49,228 nt of DNA, taken from Desulfovibrio sp. (GTDB lineage: Bacteria; Desulfobacterota; Desulfovibrionia; Desulfovibrionales; Desulfovibrionaceae). The translations under genes were made by a program, and so were the position numbers. The DNA lies in contig JAILPJ010000079.1 in the NCBI GenBank assembly GCA_024699605.1, positions 1 through 49,228 of the forward strand, written 5' to 3'. Every line of letters starts with the position of its first letter. The stretch's first letter is position 1. Below, piece by piece: positions 28,101 to 37,127 of this stretch. Under the pieces are notes generated by a model, which was not told the DNA's origin, did not search any database, and was given only the letters and a program-made list of their open reading frames with translations.

Positions 28101-31100
28101 AGTCAGGTTCAAGACCTTCCAGTACATCGCTGAAGAGATTGGGCTCACGCTCAACCAAGCAGAGGCTCCCACCGGGCAAAAGACTCTCCAGACAATGCCC
28201 AAGGGCCAACAGAAGATCCTCGGCCTTGTGCAGACAATTGACAGCAAAAAGCAGATGGGCTTTGGGTGCCGGGCTTACCGTACGATCCGGTTGCCACTGG
28301 GCATAATTGCAATGCTCTGCTTGTTCACTCCACAGCACGCTCTGCGACCTGTTTGTCTGGGAAAAATCGGTGAACCAAAGCTCATGACCGACAGCGCTTT
28401 CCGTCAGCTTGGCCGGCAGATCGGAAAAGGAAGCACCAAGAACGACAAGGGTCAGAGGCGCAAGGTTCTTTTCCGTGTAGGCAGGCAGAGCCTCAAGCAG
28501 AAGCGTTGTTATCTCGCCGAAAGTACTGGCGTAATACTGCTGCCAGAGATCACCTGTGGAAAGCGTATGGCCTTCAATGAGCCTGGCATGCGCAGCCAAA
28601 AGCAGAAGGTGGGCCGCATTGTCCTTGGGCGCATCAAAGAACAGGGTTGAGATCAGTTCGGGGAAGGGGGGAAGATCAAGCTGAGCTTTGGGCAAAAGAT
28701 CAAGATAGTGGCTGAGCTGCACTGAAAGCTCAGGCTTGTGAGGCAATTGCTGGTAATCCTGCACAAGACGCTGAAGGGCTGCCTGCATCAGCGGCCCATC
28801 CACAAGCGTTGTTTTTTTCCAGGCCTCAGAGGCTTGGAGCTGACGCAGCCCCTGCTCCAGGGCTTGCCAAAAACGCTCAGGCTCAAGCTTGTCTGGACTG
28901 AGAGCACAGCTTTTGGCCACAAGCTCTGTAGCAAAACGACTTGATCCAGCCCGTTTGGCAAGCCGCTCAACCAGGCGTGCCCGTCCGCCACGCATAGCAA
29001 GCAGAATCTGACCGTCAGCGGTATAATAATCAATATCACAACAGACACTGCGTTCATGACTGGCAACAAGCGTTAAGAGCGCATACGCTGGCCGCCCCTT
29101 GGCATAGAGCACGCAGCGGTCAAACCAATACGGCAGACGCGGTGCGGGACTCTTCTCCAATTGGTCAGCAATAAGCAAAAAGAGCAGCTGCAGGCCTCCA
29201 TCCAGCAAGGGAGGGGCTATCAGCATATTCTCTTCCGAGGCTACCTGCTCGGCACTGTCCGTGCCTTGCGCAAAACGTGCAAGTACCTGCGGTCCATTCT
29301 GCCAGGCCTGCTCAATCTGACTAAAAATTGGCCCATAGTGCATATTGGCTTTTTGCGTCAGGGCATAGAGCGTTTCACGGGCAATGGGCCGGCCAAATTG
29401 TTCCGGCTCGTTGAGCAAAACGTGTGGCTGTGGTGGCTTGATCGAACTCGTATGGATCCGTCCGCGTGAGTACAGCTGCCAGGGCGTATCCTGCATAAAG
29501 GGGCGACCTTCAATACGGAATTCTCCGTCTAAGGTCTCAAGTCGACTACGCAGGCTCATGCCATGTTCACCCTCAAGCAGCACAGGGCGAAAAATAGCGG
29601 TATTTTCCATGACCAGAGGCAAAGCCCCATCATGAACAGCAAAAGCCGCAGCAAAGGCCATTTCGAGGTAGGCCGCAGCGGGATAAAAAACCGTTTCGCC
29701 AACCTTGTGATCGGCCAACCAGGGATAGCTGGCCAAATCCAGAACGTTCTGAAAAATTCCCGTATCGCGCGTCTGCCATCCCAAAAGCGGATGCACAGGC
29801 TTTCGTAACAGATAGCCCTGGCTTTCTGGAGTTTCTGGTATACGCAGATAAGTGCGCTGCCAGGGATAGCTGAAGGCTTGGCCTTTGAAGGTATCCACAT
29901 CGCCAAAATAACGGGCAAGATCAAGGGGCCAGCCATGTGTCCAGGCATTTCTGGCCAGAGAGGAAACAAGACGGAGATTATCGCCCTGCTTCTGCATGCA
30001 CGAACCAACCCAGCCCTGCACACCACAGGCTTTGAGGGCCGAACGCAAATACTGCTGCAAAATGGCATGCGGACCGATTTCCAGAAAATAGCGTACACCC
30101 TGATGAATCGCCTGACAGGAAGCGACGTAAAACATCACAGGCTTACGGATATTCTGCCACCAATACCAGGGGCCGAAATCATTGGATCCTTCGCTTATGC
30201 CTGCGACACTGGAAATAAAGGGAATTTTGGCGGGCAAGGGCTTGATGCCCTCTAAAGATTGCAAAAGTTCGCTACGAATGCCCTCCATGGCAGAACTGTG
30301 GAAGGCGTAGTCTAAGGGCAGCATGCGGAAAAAAACACGTTTTTTCTGCAAAACCTTACCAATGGCCAAAAGACCTTCTTCGCTGCCACAGAGCGTCAAC
30401 GAGCCCTGCGCATTGACGCCGGCAATTTCCACACTATCGGTTTCGAGGCTTTTCGACAGCTCTAAAAACTCTTCTGGGGAAATTTTCGCTGCGGCCATTT
30501 TGCCCAGGCCGCGAGTCTTTCCCTGACAGACACTGCGGAAGTAGACCACTCGTACCGCATCGCGCAGAGAAAGAATACCGCTGGCCCAAACCGCACAGAC
30601 TTCACCCACGCTGTGGCCAAAAACCACATCAGGTACAATACCCTGATCCTCTAGAAGGGCACAGAGCCCCACCTGAATGAGGAAGATCAAAGGCTGCGTG
30701 ATTTCCGTCTTCTCCAAGGCATCAGCATCAGCATTTTTCAGAAGGTCCAAAAGATCCACTGACGCCAATTCGGCAAATAGCCGTGAAACTTCCTGAACCT
30801 TAGCCAAAAAAACCGGGTGAGCCAAAAGATCTTGCCCCATGCCCAACCAGTGACAGCCATTGCCCGTAAAGACAAAGGCTGTTCGTCCCTTGGCCTGAGC
30901 CTGAGCTTCCAGGCAGTCAGATCCGGCTACGCCTGAAGAAAAGTCGCGCAGAGCCTGACAAAGGCTTTGTGGATCCTGACCAAAAGCCGCCAGACGATAG
31001 GGCAAAAGCTCGCGAGCCAAGGCCTGCTGCCGACCTAAGGCACCGCTTGTTTCAGGTTCCTTGGCCACAAAGTCGGCCACTTCCGCTGCCATGGAGCGCA

Positions 31101-32457
31101 ACGCCGTTTGGTTTTTAGCCGAAAGAAAGATATGTGGCAGAAAATGCGATTTAACAGCTTCTGCTTTGGGCGGCTCTTCCAAAAGGACGTGCCCATTGGC
31201 CCCGCCAAAACCAAAGGAATTGACGCCGATGCGCGCAACTGAAGACTCTGGAAAACGTTCCTGGGCAAGCGGCACACGTAAATTAAGACCGGAAAAGTCG
31301 ATATCAGGATTTAACCGCGTAATGTGGATCTGCGCGGGTATCTGCCGCGTCTTGAACATCACAAGACTCTTCAAAATCCCCGCCATGGCCGACGCGGTCT
31401 CCAAGTGTCCGAGATGGCATTTCACACTGCCGATGGGAAGCGCAGTCGTCCGTTTTTGACCAAGGGCAAGACCTATGGCCTGGGCTTCAATGGGATCTCC
31501 TACCGCAGTGCCAGTACCGTGAGCCTCAAGATAGGTTATGCTGTCCGGAGCACACTTGGCCTGCTCATAGACCCCGCGCATCAAATCTTCCTGTGCGCGA
31601 GCACTGGGCATGGCTATGCCCTGCGTTTTTCCGTCGCTATTGCAAGCACAGGCACGAATCACCGCGTGAATAGTGTGACCCTGAGCAAGGGCCTCAGACA
31701 AAGGCTCAAGCAAAAGCACAGCGCCGCCTTCGGCACGCACATAGCCATTGCCTGTGGCGTCAAAGACTTTACAGCGCCCCTCAGGGGAAAGCATATAGGC
31801 TTGGGAAAAGCCCACAAAAGGATAGGGGGCAAGCAGTACATTGACACCGCAAGCCAGCGCCATGGAGGCGCAGCCCGAAGCCAAGGTCTGACACGCCTGA
31901 AAGAGGGCATAGAGGGAGGAGGAGCAGGCCGTATCGAGCGTAAAGCTGGGCCCATGAAAATTGTAGATATAGGAAAGGCGGTTGGCGATGATGGAGAGAT
32001 TGGTCCCCGTCATACTGTAGGGCGTTGTGGCACAGAGATCGTCAGCATGCGAGGTGCCGCTATCGGGAGAGGCTGCACCCACAAAGACGGCCGTATCAGA
32101 ATCAGCAAGCGTACTTGGAGGAATATTGGCGTCCTCAAAAGCTTCCCAGGCTAGCTCCAGCAGCAGTCGCTGCTGCGGATCCATGGATTCGGCTTCCTTG
32201 GGCGAGATGCCAAAAAAATCAGCATCAAAATCATAAATGTGATCGATGAGTCCGGCCTCAAACGTCACCGAGGTTCCCGCATGGGTGCGCAACGGATGCA
32301 AAAAACGGCGGCTGTTCCAGCGTTCGTCAGGCACACGGCTAATGCAGTCGCGCCCCTCTTTGAGCACCGTCCACAAATCGCCGAGCTTCGTCACTCCCCC
32401 AGGGAGCCGGCATCCCACACCAATGACGGCTATGGGCAAGGTGATGCATGATCGCAT
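25159..32457 (-). CDS. Fully reducing type I polyketide/fatty acid synthase (RkpA-like)
   Basis: A single 2432-residue module. Domains, numbered from ATG 32457: KS 5-430 (DTACSSS Cys178, HGTGT His313, KCHLGHLE His351); AT 520-840 (GHSVG Ser616, YAFHS His720, nearer the malonyl than the methylmalonyl pattern); DH 885-1170 (LADHKVG His917, LLDGG Asp1086); a methyltransferase-like remnant 1330-1500; ER 1705-2030 (NADPH loop GACGGVGLAA); KR 2045-2240 (TGGLSGFG, Tyr2197); ACP 2315-2400 (GIDSLMAVEL, Ser2356). No thioesterase. Complete KR-DH-ER predicts a saturated chain, built iteratively, released by the oxoamine synthase just downstream. The start follows GGAG at a long 13-base spacing. The closest named relative by layout is Sinorhizobium RkpA of the K-antigen locus. 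Confidence 0.95.
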   Translation of the reverse strand: MRSCITLPIAVIGVGCRLPGGVTKLGDLWTVLKEGRDCISRVPDERWNSRRFLHPLRTHAGTSVTFEAGLIDHIYDFDADFFGISPKEAESMDPQQRLLLELAWEAFEDANIPPSTLADSDTAVFVGAASPDSGTSHADDLCATTPYSMTGTNLSIIANRLSYIYNFHGPSFTLDTACSSSLYALFQACQTLASGCASMALACGVNVLLAPYPFVGFSQAYMLSPEGRCKVFDATGNGYVRAEGGAVLLLEPLSEALAQGHTIHAVIRACACNSDGKTQGIAMPSARAQEDLMRGVYEQAKCAPDSITYLEAHGTGTAVGDPIEAQAIGLALGQKRTTALPIGSVKCHLGHLETASAMAGILKSLVMFKTRQIPAQIHITRLNPDIDFSGLNLRVPLAQERFPESSVARIGVNSFGFGGANGHVLLEEPPKAEAVKSHFLPHIFLSAKNQTALRSMAAEVADFVAKEPETSGALGRQQALARELLPYRLAAFGQDPQSLCQALRDFSSGVAGSDCLEAQAQAKGRTAFVFTGNGCHWLGMGQDLLAHPVFLAKVQEVSRLFAELASVDLLDLLKNADADALEKTEITQPLIFLIQVGLCALLEDQGIVPDVVFGHSVGEVCAVWASGILSLRDAVRVVYFRSVCQGKTRGLGKMAAAKISPEEFLELSKSLETDSVEIAGVNAQGSLTLCGSEEGLLAIGKVLQKKRVFFRMLPLDYAFHSSAMEGIRSELLQSLEGIKPLPAKIPFISSVAGISEGSNDFGPWYWWQNIRKPVMFYVASCQAIHQGVRYFLEIGPHAILQQYLRSALKACGVQGWVGSCMQKQGDNLRLVSSLARNAWTHGWPLDLARYFGDVDTFKGQAFSYPWQRTYLRIPETPESQGYLLRKPVHPLLGWQTRDTGIFQNVLDLASYPWLADHKVGETVFYPAAAYLEMAFAAAFAVHDGALPLVMENTAIFRPVLLEGEHGMSLRSRLETLDGEFRIEGRPFMQDTPWQLYSRGRIHTSSIKPPQPHVLLNEPEQFGRPIARETLYALTQKANMHYGPIFSQIEQAWQNGPQVLARFAQGTDSAEQVASEENMLIAPPLLDGGLQLLFLLIADQLEKSPAPRLPYWFDRCVLYAKGRPAYALLTLVASHERSVCCDIDYYTADGQILLAMRGGRARLVERLAKRAGSSRFATELVAKSCALSPDKLEPERFWQALEQGLRQLQASEAWKKTTLVDGPLMQAALQRLVQDYQQLPHKPELSVQLSHYLDLLPKAQLDLPPFPELISTLFFDAPKDNAAHLLLLAAHARLIEGHTLSTGDLWQQYYASTFGEITTLLLEALPAYTEKNLAPLTLVVLGASFSDLPAKLTESAVGHELWFTDFSQTNRSQSVLWSEQAEHCNYAQWQPDRTVSPAPKAHLLFAVNCLHKAEDLLLALGHCLESLLPGGSLCLVEREPNLFSDVLEGLEPDWWTEAPESQSFTSPLMTRQAWQKALEQAGFCDVQSLACETNDGCFVLQGRRPLEQEALQAPLPACALVLPDPSTLQAFATELRAQADVRLCDGELAVKLMTGERSAWQKFLADESLPSTCVLPLAGSALSYELAVSSAACLTGLAQAWQESAKPATRFLFVTFGAYQDCPALASALGAARVIANEVPNLEIFFLDLDSSPDQASLAACVERIFAKDLEREERISSGRRFVLRSHELVEPVSTSEPAVDEAIALKLAIGDPGHLESLHYEPVRRPQPGPDEVLVRVKATGLNFRDVMWAMNLLPEEALENGFSGPGLGIECAGEIVGLGRQVKNLALGERVVAFGPNCFSSYVLTKASACAPIPEAWDYQQAATVPVTFFTAYYGFVHLAALQAGERVLIHGACGGVGLAAIQIAQSLGLEIFATAGSPLKRKFLRMLGIEHVYDSRTLAFRDDILRDTAGEGLDCVLNSLAGEAISCGLDLLKPFGRFLELGKSDFYADSALRLRPFRNNISYFGIDVDQLMRERPQLGQKLFGEMMQHFAQGEWRPLPNTVFAAKDVESAFRFMQKSQHIGKIVVTAPKTEIRPKARQSFLSVSAKASYLVTGGLSGFGLACARFLAEQGAGALLLLSRRGECDENHAMLEAMRAQGTRVIAQACDVRNEQDLAQALQSLPEGFPVKGVVHAAAVLEDGLVSKMQRAQLEKVLAPKVAGAFALHKVTAQSKLDFFLVFSSVTTLVGNPGQLNYVAANAAMESLCRYRRSLGLPALAVGWGAIADCGMLTRDQKTLASLSKLTGIVPQSARAALLDLARLPQDTAPVTYLFAADWRKLAALPIARQKRFSPLVDEFALSAQKGVSLLERLKGKSEEEAHELVLAEVTALIARILRTQVANVRATMPLQEMGIDSLMAVELSLALEELMDGHPLTGSISANVSAEELSARIVKALASGEEESYSLFSDLAQTHGLGVKEASQLEARVSEGQ

Positions 32458-32901
32458 GATAGTACAAAATCTCCGGAACACAATCAGATCGTGGGCAACA
32501 GCAAACAGAGCCAACAAAAAAAGGCCATTTCAGCCTGTATGGCTACCGTAAGAGCAAATAATAAAGGGGTGTACACAACACCCTTTAGGATTTCTGGTAT
32601 TACGGAACACCTACAATTTGACAAACATCATGATTCTTTTCTCTTGGCAAGCAAGTGGCACAAAGCTCATACTGTTTGCTGTCTGTCAGTCTCCAATCAA
32701 GTACGTGATGAATAAGCTTTTGAAAGATACACTCTCTTGATGGAAAAGTAATACAAAATCGGCTACTTAGTCTGACTAGAACATACTGTTAACAGATCCA
32801 ATTGAGCCAGGCTGCCGATAAACGCCAAAGAAACGCAAACACTGGGTGTTTACGCCAATCTGACGCACAAAACCTCTGTGCGCACTGAGGTCGAGAGTCT
32901 T
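32458..32901. other. 444-bp gap inside the capsule locus, probable PKS promoter region
   Basis: AT-rich, gene-free space between kpsC and the PKS, all neighbours being leftward. It is the longest gap in the capsule locus and the natural place for a separate PKS promoter, though I could not pick boxes with confidence. It holds one good hairpin (32562-32587). Confidence 0.5.
32562..32587. repeat. Inverted repeat in the PKS upstream region
   Basis: TAAAGGG(G)TGT, loop ACACA, ACACCCTTTA: a 10-bp stem with one bulged G, about 105 bp before the PKS start codon. No T-run follows directly on either strand. It could be a leader hairpin, a weak attenuator or an operator; sequence alone does not decide. 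Confidence 0.45.
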
Positions 32902-35100
32902 TTAGCTATTAGAACGCATTTTGGCAAGGCAGTCAATAAAGGCTGCGCAGTCTACGGGCATCTGCGCCTGCCAGTCATAATAGCGGGGATAAAGCAGAAG
33001 CGTTGCTGCCACAAGGTGATCAACACTTGGCAATGGCCGTCTGCGGGGAAAATGACAGCGGTCGCGGGTTAAGCCCCAGCCGGCATAAAAGGGTCCGCCG
33101 TAGGTTGTGACCGCGATTCCGCGTAACAGGGCTTCAAAGCCCGTCAGTGAGGTTAAGGTATGCACCTCGTGACAGAGGGGCAAAACCTTTTCAATGGGAC
33201 AGGTGCGGACAACGGCATCGGCCATTTCTGCCAAAAGAGCGCTTGGAACACGGCCTTGGCGATTGCCGCTGACAACATCAGGGTGTTCCTTATAAATGAT
33301 ATAAGCTGAAGGATGATTGTGGCGCACACACGCTAACAGCTGCGCATTGCTCTGTATACCAAGGCCTCCCAAACGCACCGAGGCATCGTCTTCCACCTGA
33401 CCAGGCACAAGAATAACAACGCGGCCAGGAGGAATCGCTGGCAGATCGCTGGCACCAGCCACATTATATTTACTGATACCACGTGCAACAAGCTCGGCAC
33501 GCAACTGCCTGGCGCTGGCAAGCTCGTCTTCGCTTCGCTCTGTCAGCAAAAGCCTTTCCAGACGGCTCGGCTTGGCGGGATTATAATAGATGCCAAGGTC
33601 ATCCACGACCAGTGAACCTGGCCTAAAAAAATTGGAACCTAAACCCACAGAGCGCAAAAAACCGTCTTCCATAAAACGCAGCGGCACTCCATATTCCGCA
33701 CAGAGGCGCTGACAATTGGGAGTTTCTTTAGAGGCCCAGACTACGACATCCCCTCCCTGCTCATAGGCTGCCAAAACCGCGGCAAGCGCTGTCTGATAAA
33801 AGGCCACTTGACCATCGGTTGATGCGAGAAAAGCTCTGGCATGGACATGCTTCCAACGCCGAAAGCCCAAGCAGGCATGGAAGCCACGATTGGCCTCGTT
33901 GACCTTGCGCTGCGTCTTGAGCAATTCAAGGCAGGAAAAAAGAGTTCCTAAGCAACGGTTTGACGGAGAATAATAGCGCGCATAGAGAAGATAGGCAGCA
34001 CAAAAAACCTCACAGAGCGTGCGCGAACGCTTACGCCTGGGAGAACGTTGCCTATCATCTGTGAGCCCCCAGCCAGCATAAAATGGGAGGCCAAAGCAGT
34101 GCACGGTTTTGCCAAGCAGCAAAGCCTCAAAACCCATCTGACTTGAAACCGTGTAGACTTCATCGACCTGACGCAGCAGGGAGAGTGGCTGCGCATCATA
34201 AGCAATCAACTGCACGTGCTCAGGAAGCGCTTCCTTGACAAAATGGCCTTGCTTGCGACCGCTGAGGACGTCAGGGTGAATTTTGAGATAGATGTCGCAG
34301 TCTGCGTGACGCCTGAGCACACAGGCAAGCATCTCGGAAAAACTTGCTTGCGAAGCAAGCCCCAGTGTAATGCTCACGTCCCCACGCGTCTGATCAAGGA
34401 CAAGAATACGCCGTCTGCCTGTTTCGGCAAGCTTTGGCGCCTCTGGTGCATGGTTGTACTTGCTTAAACCATAGCGCACGATGAGGTCCATCGCCCGACG
34501 GGCTGAGGGCAATAACTCAGAAAAATCCTGGTCTGAGGCGAGCAGTTTTTCCAAATCCGAAGGACGCGTGGCGTCGTAGTAGATGCCAGAACGGTCAAAG
34601 ACAAGAGAAAGCGGCGGCGCTCCATGCACGCCTAGGTCCAAGGAACGTAAAAAACCATCTTCACAGCGGATGATGGGCAGTTTATGACGGGCGGCAAAGG
34701 ACAGGGCAAAGGCGATCCGTCTTTGATAGCGCAATGTCTTCAGCCAAGCACCTAGGCCCAAACAGGCACCAAAAAACCCATGCCTTTTCCAGCCCTTGCT
34801 CAGTTGCGAGACCAAGCCTGGTCTGTTCTGCGCTTCCTTGACGCCCCAAAAGAGCACGCCAAGACAGTCACGATTTCTGGCAAGGAAGCGCTCGGCGAGA
34901 AATGAGGCCGGGAGTCTGACACATGGAGCCCCTGCCAAGACATCGATACCGGCAATAGCCAAGATGCCTGGAGCAAAACAGGCATACCAGGATCCCGGCT
35001 TGGGGCCGCTCAGACGCGCCAGATGGGCGAGAGGTCGTGTCAGCCAAGTGAGGATTTTCTGAGCACTTTCCCGAAAAAGATAACGAAGCAAGCGAGACAT
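32902..35100 (-). CDS. kpsC: Capsule Kdo transferase KpsC (two modules)
   Basis: Extends the Kdo linker on the capsule lipid anchor, alternating two beta-Kdo linkages. 732 residues, in two homologous halves, each with the same signature: IIRCEDGFLRSLDLG then FDRSGIYYDATRPSDLEKLL in the first, FMEDGFLRSVGLG then VDDLGIYYNPAKPSRLERLL in the second. Both halves also carry ILVLDQTRGDVS / VILVPGQVEDDAS and KIHPDVLSG / KEHPDVVSG segments. The chosen ATG (35098-35100) overlaps the stop of the export gene as TGATG; a GTG three codons earlier is less likely. Presence with kpsS defines a Kdo-primed, ABC-exported (group 2-like) capsule; the KpsMT transporter is not in this window. Confidence 0.95.
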   Translation of the reverse strand: MSRLLRYLFRESAQKILTWLTRPLAHLARLSGPKPGSWYACFAPGILAIAGIDVLAGAPCVRLPASFLAERFLARNRDCLGVLFWGVKEAQNRPGLVSQLSKGWKRHGFFGACLGLGAWLKTLRYQRRIAFALSFAARHKLPIIRCEDGFLRSLDLGVHGAPPLSLVFDRSGIYYDATRPSDLEKLLASDQDFSELLPSARRAMDLIVRYGLSKYNHAPEAPKLAETGRRRILVLDQTRGDVSITLGLASQASFSEMLACVLRRHADCDIYLKIHPDVLSGRKQGHFVKEALPEHVQLIAYDAQPLSLLRQVDEVYTVSSQMGFEALLLGKTVHCFGLPFYAGWGLTDDRQRSPRRKRSRTLCEVFCAAYLLYARYYSPSNRCLGTLFSCLELLKTQRKVNEANRGFHACLGFRRWKHVHARAFLASTDGQVAFYQTALAAVLAAYEQGGDVVVWASKETPNCQRLCAEYGVPLRFMEDGFLRSVGLGSNFFRPGSLVVDDLGIYYNPAKPSRLERLLLTERSEDELASARQLRAELVARGISKYNVAGASDLPAIPPGRVVILVPGQVEDDASVRLGGLGIQSNAQLLACVRHNHPSAYIIYKEHPDVVSGNRQGRVPSALLAEMADAVVRTCPIEKVLPLCHEVHTLTSLTGFEALLRGIAVTTYGGPFYAGWGLTRDRCHFPRRRPLPSVDHLVAATLLLYPRYYDWQAQMPVDCAAFIDCLAKMRSNS

Positions 35101-36968
35101 CAGGTCCACAAAGGAATAAGCACAACACCAGCTGAAACAGCCAGCTGATAGATGATCTGCACAATGTCTTTGATGGCCTGGACAGCCTTGGAGTCATACA
35201 TCGGCATAACCATCAGCTGATCGCCTGGGGTAATGCCCAAGGTTGCGACCTTGCCGATTTCGCCATTGGGCTTCATGACAAGCACAGTACTTTTGTCAGC
35301 CCGATCGGTAAAACCACCGGCACTTTCCACATAGTCCTTAAGCTTCATCCTGGGATCAAAGACCACAGCCTTGGGTATGGCAACCTCTCCGACAACCTGA
35401 ATGACATCACTCTTTTGCGGGATGAAAATCATATCCCCTTCTTCCAGAATGGGATTTTTCAAATCCCCCTTATGGGAAACCACAACGACGCCATCCGGTT
35501 CAATAAGAGAGGCGCGCTTGACAAAGTCCTGGACAAGGGCTGCTTCCTCGACTCTGATCTTCGCTTCATCCACGGACTGAGAACGGGCAGTCAGCACGCT
35601 CTTTTCCAAATTGCGCAAGGCATCATCAATGGCTTTCTTCTGCTGCATAGCCACACTGCGCCGCTTGAGATAGATAGCCTGGCAATTGGCTGTGGCGGGA
35701 TCTACCCCCACATAATAGAGCAAATCCTTGAGCGTGCAGCCCTTGCGTACGGCATACCGCGAAGAGCCTGTAATGGCCCCGGCACAACCGACCATTATCG
35801 TGGAGCCTGGGCGATCTGCGTGAAATTCCACCACATCTTCATCTCGCAGAGCAAAAGCAGAAAATTCCTCAAGACTCATATAGGTATGAAAGGCCGCACG
35901 GTTTCGCGTACCGCTGACACTGACATGGGTTGCACCGGGCTGAGGCTGAACCATGGCAAGTAAATCCTTGCCCTTCTGGCCCTTTTTTGCGGCAAATTCA
36001 AAGCGAGCCTGCTGACGGATCAAGCCCATGGCCGAAACACCGGCTCCGCGCTTCGTCACTAAAATCACATCACCGTCTTCAAGTTGCACATCGGGAAGAT
36101 TTCCACGCACCAGGAAATCATAAAGGTCAATACTGGCCACGAGATGGCGGCCACGCTTGACTTCAATGTGTCGGTAACTGCCGGAATCAGGAGCTATGCC
36201 ACCTGCCCGATCCAAAAAATAGAGGACTGAGTCGCCGGGGCCACCGGCATAATGACCAGGACGCACCACATGGCCTGTAACAAAAACCGCCACAGGCTGG
36301 CTTGAGAGCAGATCCACATAGGCTTCCACATTTTCTGTGAAAACTTCCTTGATCTGTCTGTCCACGCTGCCCTGCAAACCCGCATTGGTTACCCCTTCCA
36401 CAGAGATCGGTCCGACCTCAGGGATAAAAATATTCCCCTGTTGATCAACGACGACAACGCCGTCAAAAGTTACTGCGCCCCACAGACGCACCATGATGCG
36501 ATCTCCAGGCTTGATCTGGTAGTGGCCCTGCATGCCGCTCTGCCAAGTCCCAGCAAAATTGCCCAGAAAGAGGTCTGCGCCGAAAGGACGCAGCTGATTG
36601 ACGAGATCACCGTTATAGGGTGTTTGCGCCCAAGCCGGTGGAGCTTCGAGCGGCACAGACTCCTTACGGTTGTTGATGGGCAGGCGCCTCTGTTCTGTCA
36701 GCCCCTGCACCTGCGACTGCATCATGATATCCTGCCTAGTCAAAGGCCTTGCCATATCCTTCTGAGGGTAGACGGCATCAGGCGAGACCCTTTGCTGTGC
36801 CTGAATGCTTTCCTTTTCATTCGGTCCGCGAGCCTTTTCCTGTTCAACCACGCCGCTGCCCAGCGCACCGAGCATGGCCTGCCGTTGCGCAGTACTGGCC
36901 GCATGGCAGGTTAAGGCCCAAGTCAGACAGAAAACAAAGAGCACAGATAGGCAGACAATTTTTTTCAT
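35100..36968 (-). CDS. Polysaccharide export protein, KpsD/Wza type
   Basis: Periplasmic/outer-membrane exit protein for capsule. 622 residues from ATG 36968, which opens a clear signal peptide (MKKIVCLSVLFVFCLTWAL, cleavage near CHAAS). The poly-export domain follows (YQIKPGDRIMVRLWGAV, VDQQGNIFIPEVGPI), then several SLBB-type repeats (VFVTGHVVRPGHYAGGPGDS, LEDGDVILVTKRG, IQVVGEVAIPKAVVFDP). There is no lipobox, as in KpsD rather than Wza. A short hydrophobic C-terminus (YQLAVSAGVVLIPLW) may reach the outer membrane. Coupled by TGATG to kpsC. Confidence 0.92.
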   Translation of the reverse strand: MKKIVCLSVLFVFCLTWALTCHAASTAQRQAMLGALGSGVVEQEKARGPNEKESIQAQQRVSPDAVYPQKDMARPLTRQDIMMQSQVQGLTEQRRLPINNRKESVPLEAPPAWAQTPYNGDLVNQLRPFGADLFLGNFAGTWQSGMQGHYQIKPGDRIMVRLWGAVTFDGVVVVDQQGNIFIPEVGPISVEGVTNAGLQGSVDRQIKEVFTENVEAYVDLLSSQPVAVFVTGHVVRPGHYAGGPGDSVLYFLDRAGGIAPDSGSYRHIEVKRGRHLVASIDLYDFLVRGNLPDVQLEDGDVILVTKRGAGVSAMGLIRQQARFEFAAKKGQKGKDLLAMVQPQPGATHVSVSGTRNRAAFHTYMSLEEFSAFALRDEDVVEFHADRPGSTIMVGCAGAITGSSRYAVRKGCTLKDLLYYVGVDPATANCQAIYLKRRSVAMQQKKAIDDALRNLEKSVLTARSQSVDEAKIRVEEAALVQDFVKRASLIEPDGVVVVSHKGDLKNPILEEGDMIFIPQKSDVIQVVGEVAIPKAVVFDPRMKLKDYVESAGGFTDRADKSTVLVMKPNGEIGKVATLGITPGDQLMVMPMYDSKAVQAIKDIVQIIYQLAVSAGVVLIPLWT

Positions 36969-37127
36969 CAGATTATCAGCGTGGCTACCTCGGCATTCTG
37001 GCCGAAGAGGAAACGCTGCCTCCGTTTTGTATTTTTTTCCTAGCCATTCTGACCCTTGGGCCAAGAATGAGCGTATTACCCATGGGGAAAGACCCAGCCT
37101 CCGTTACTCCAAGGCTGGCAAATGCAC

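Noticed and set aside
31324..32154. Open frame of 276 codons on the plus strand, opposite the PKS KS domain
   Set aside because: It lies wholly antisense to strongly conserved ketosynthase sequence, has no ribosome site and its translation resembles no protein; it is an artefact of the codon pattern of the real gene. The same applies to the plus-strand frame at 28075-28650.
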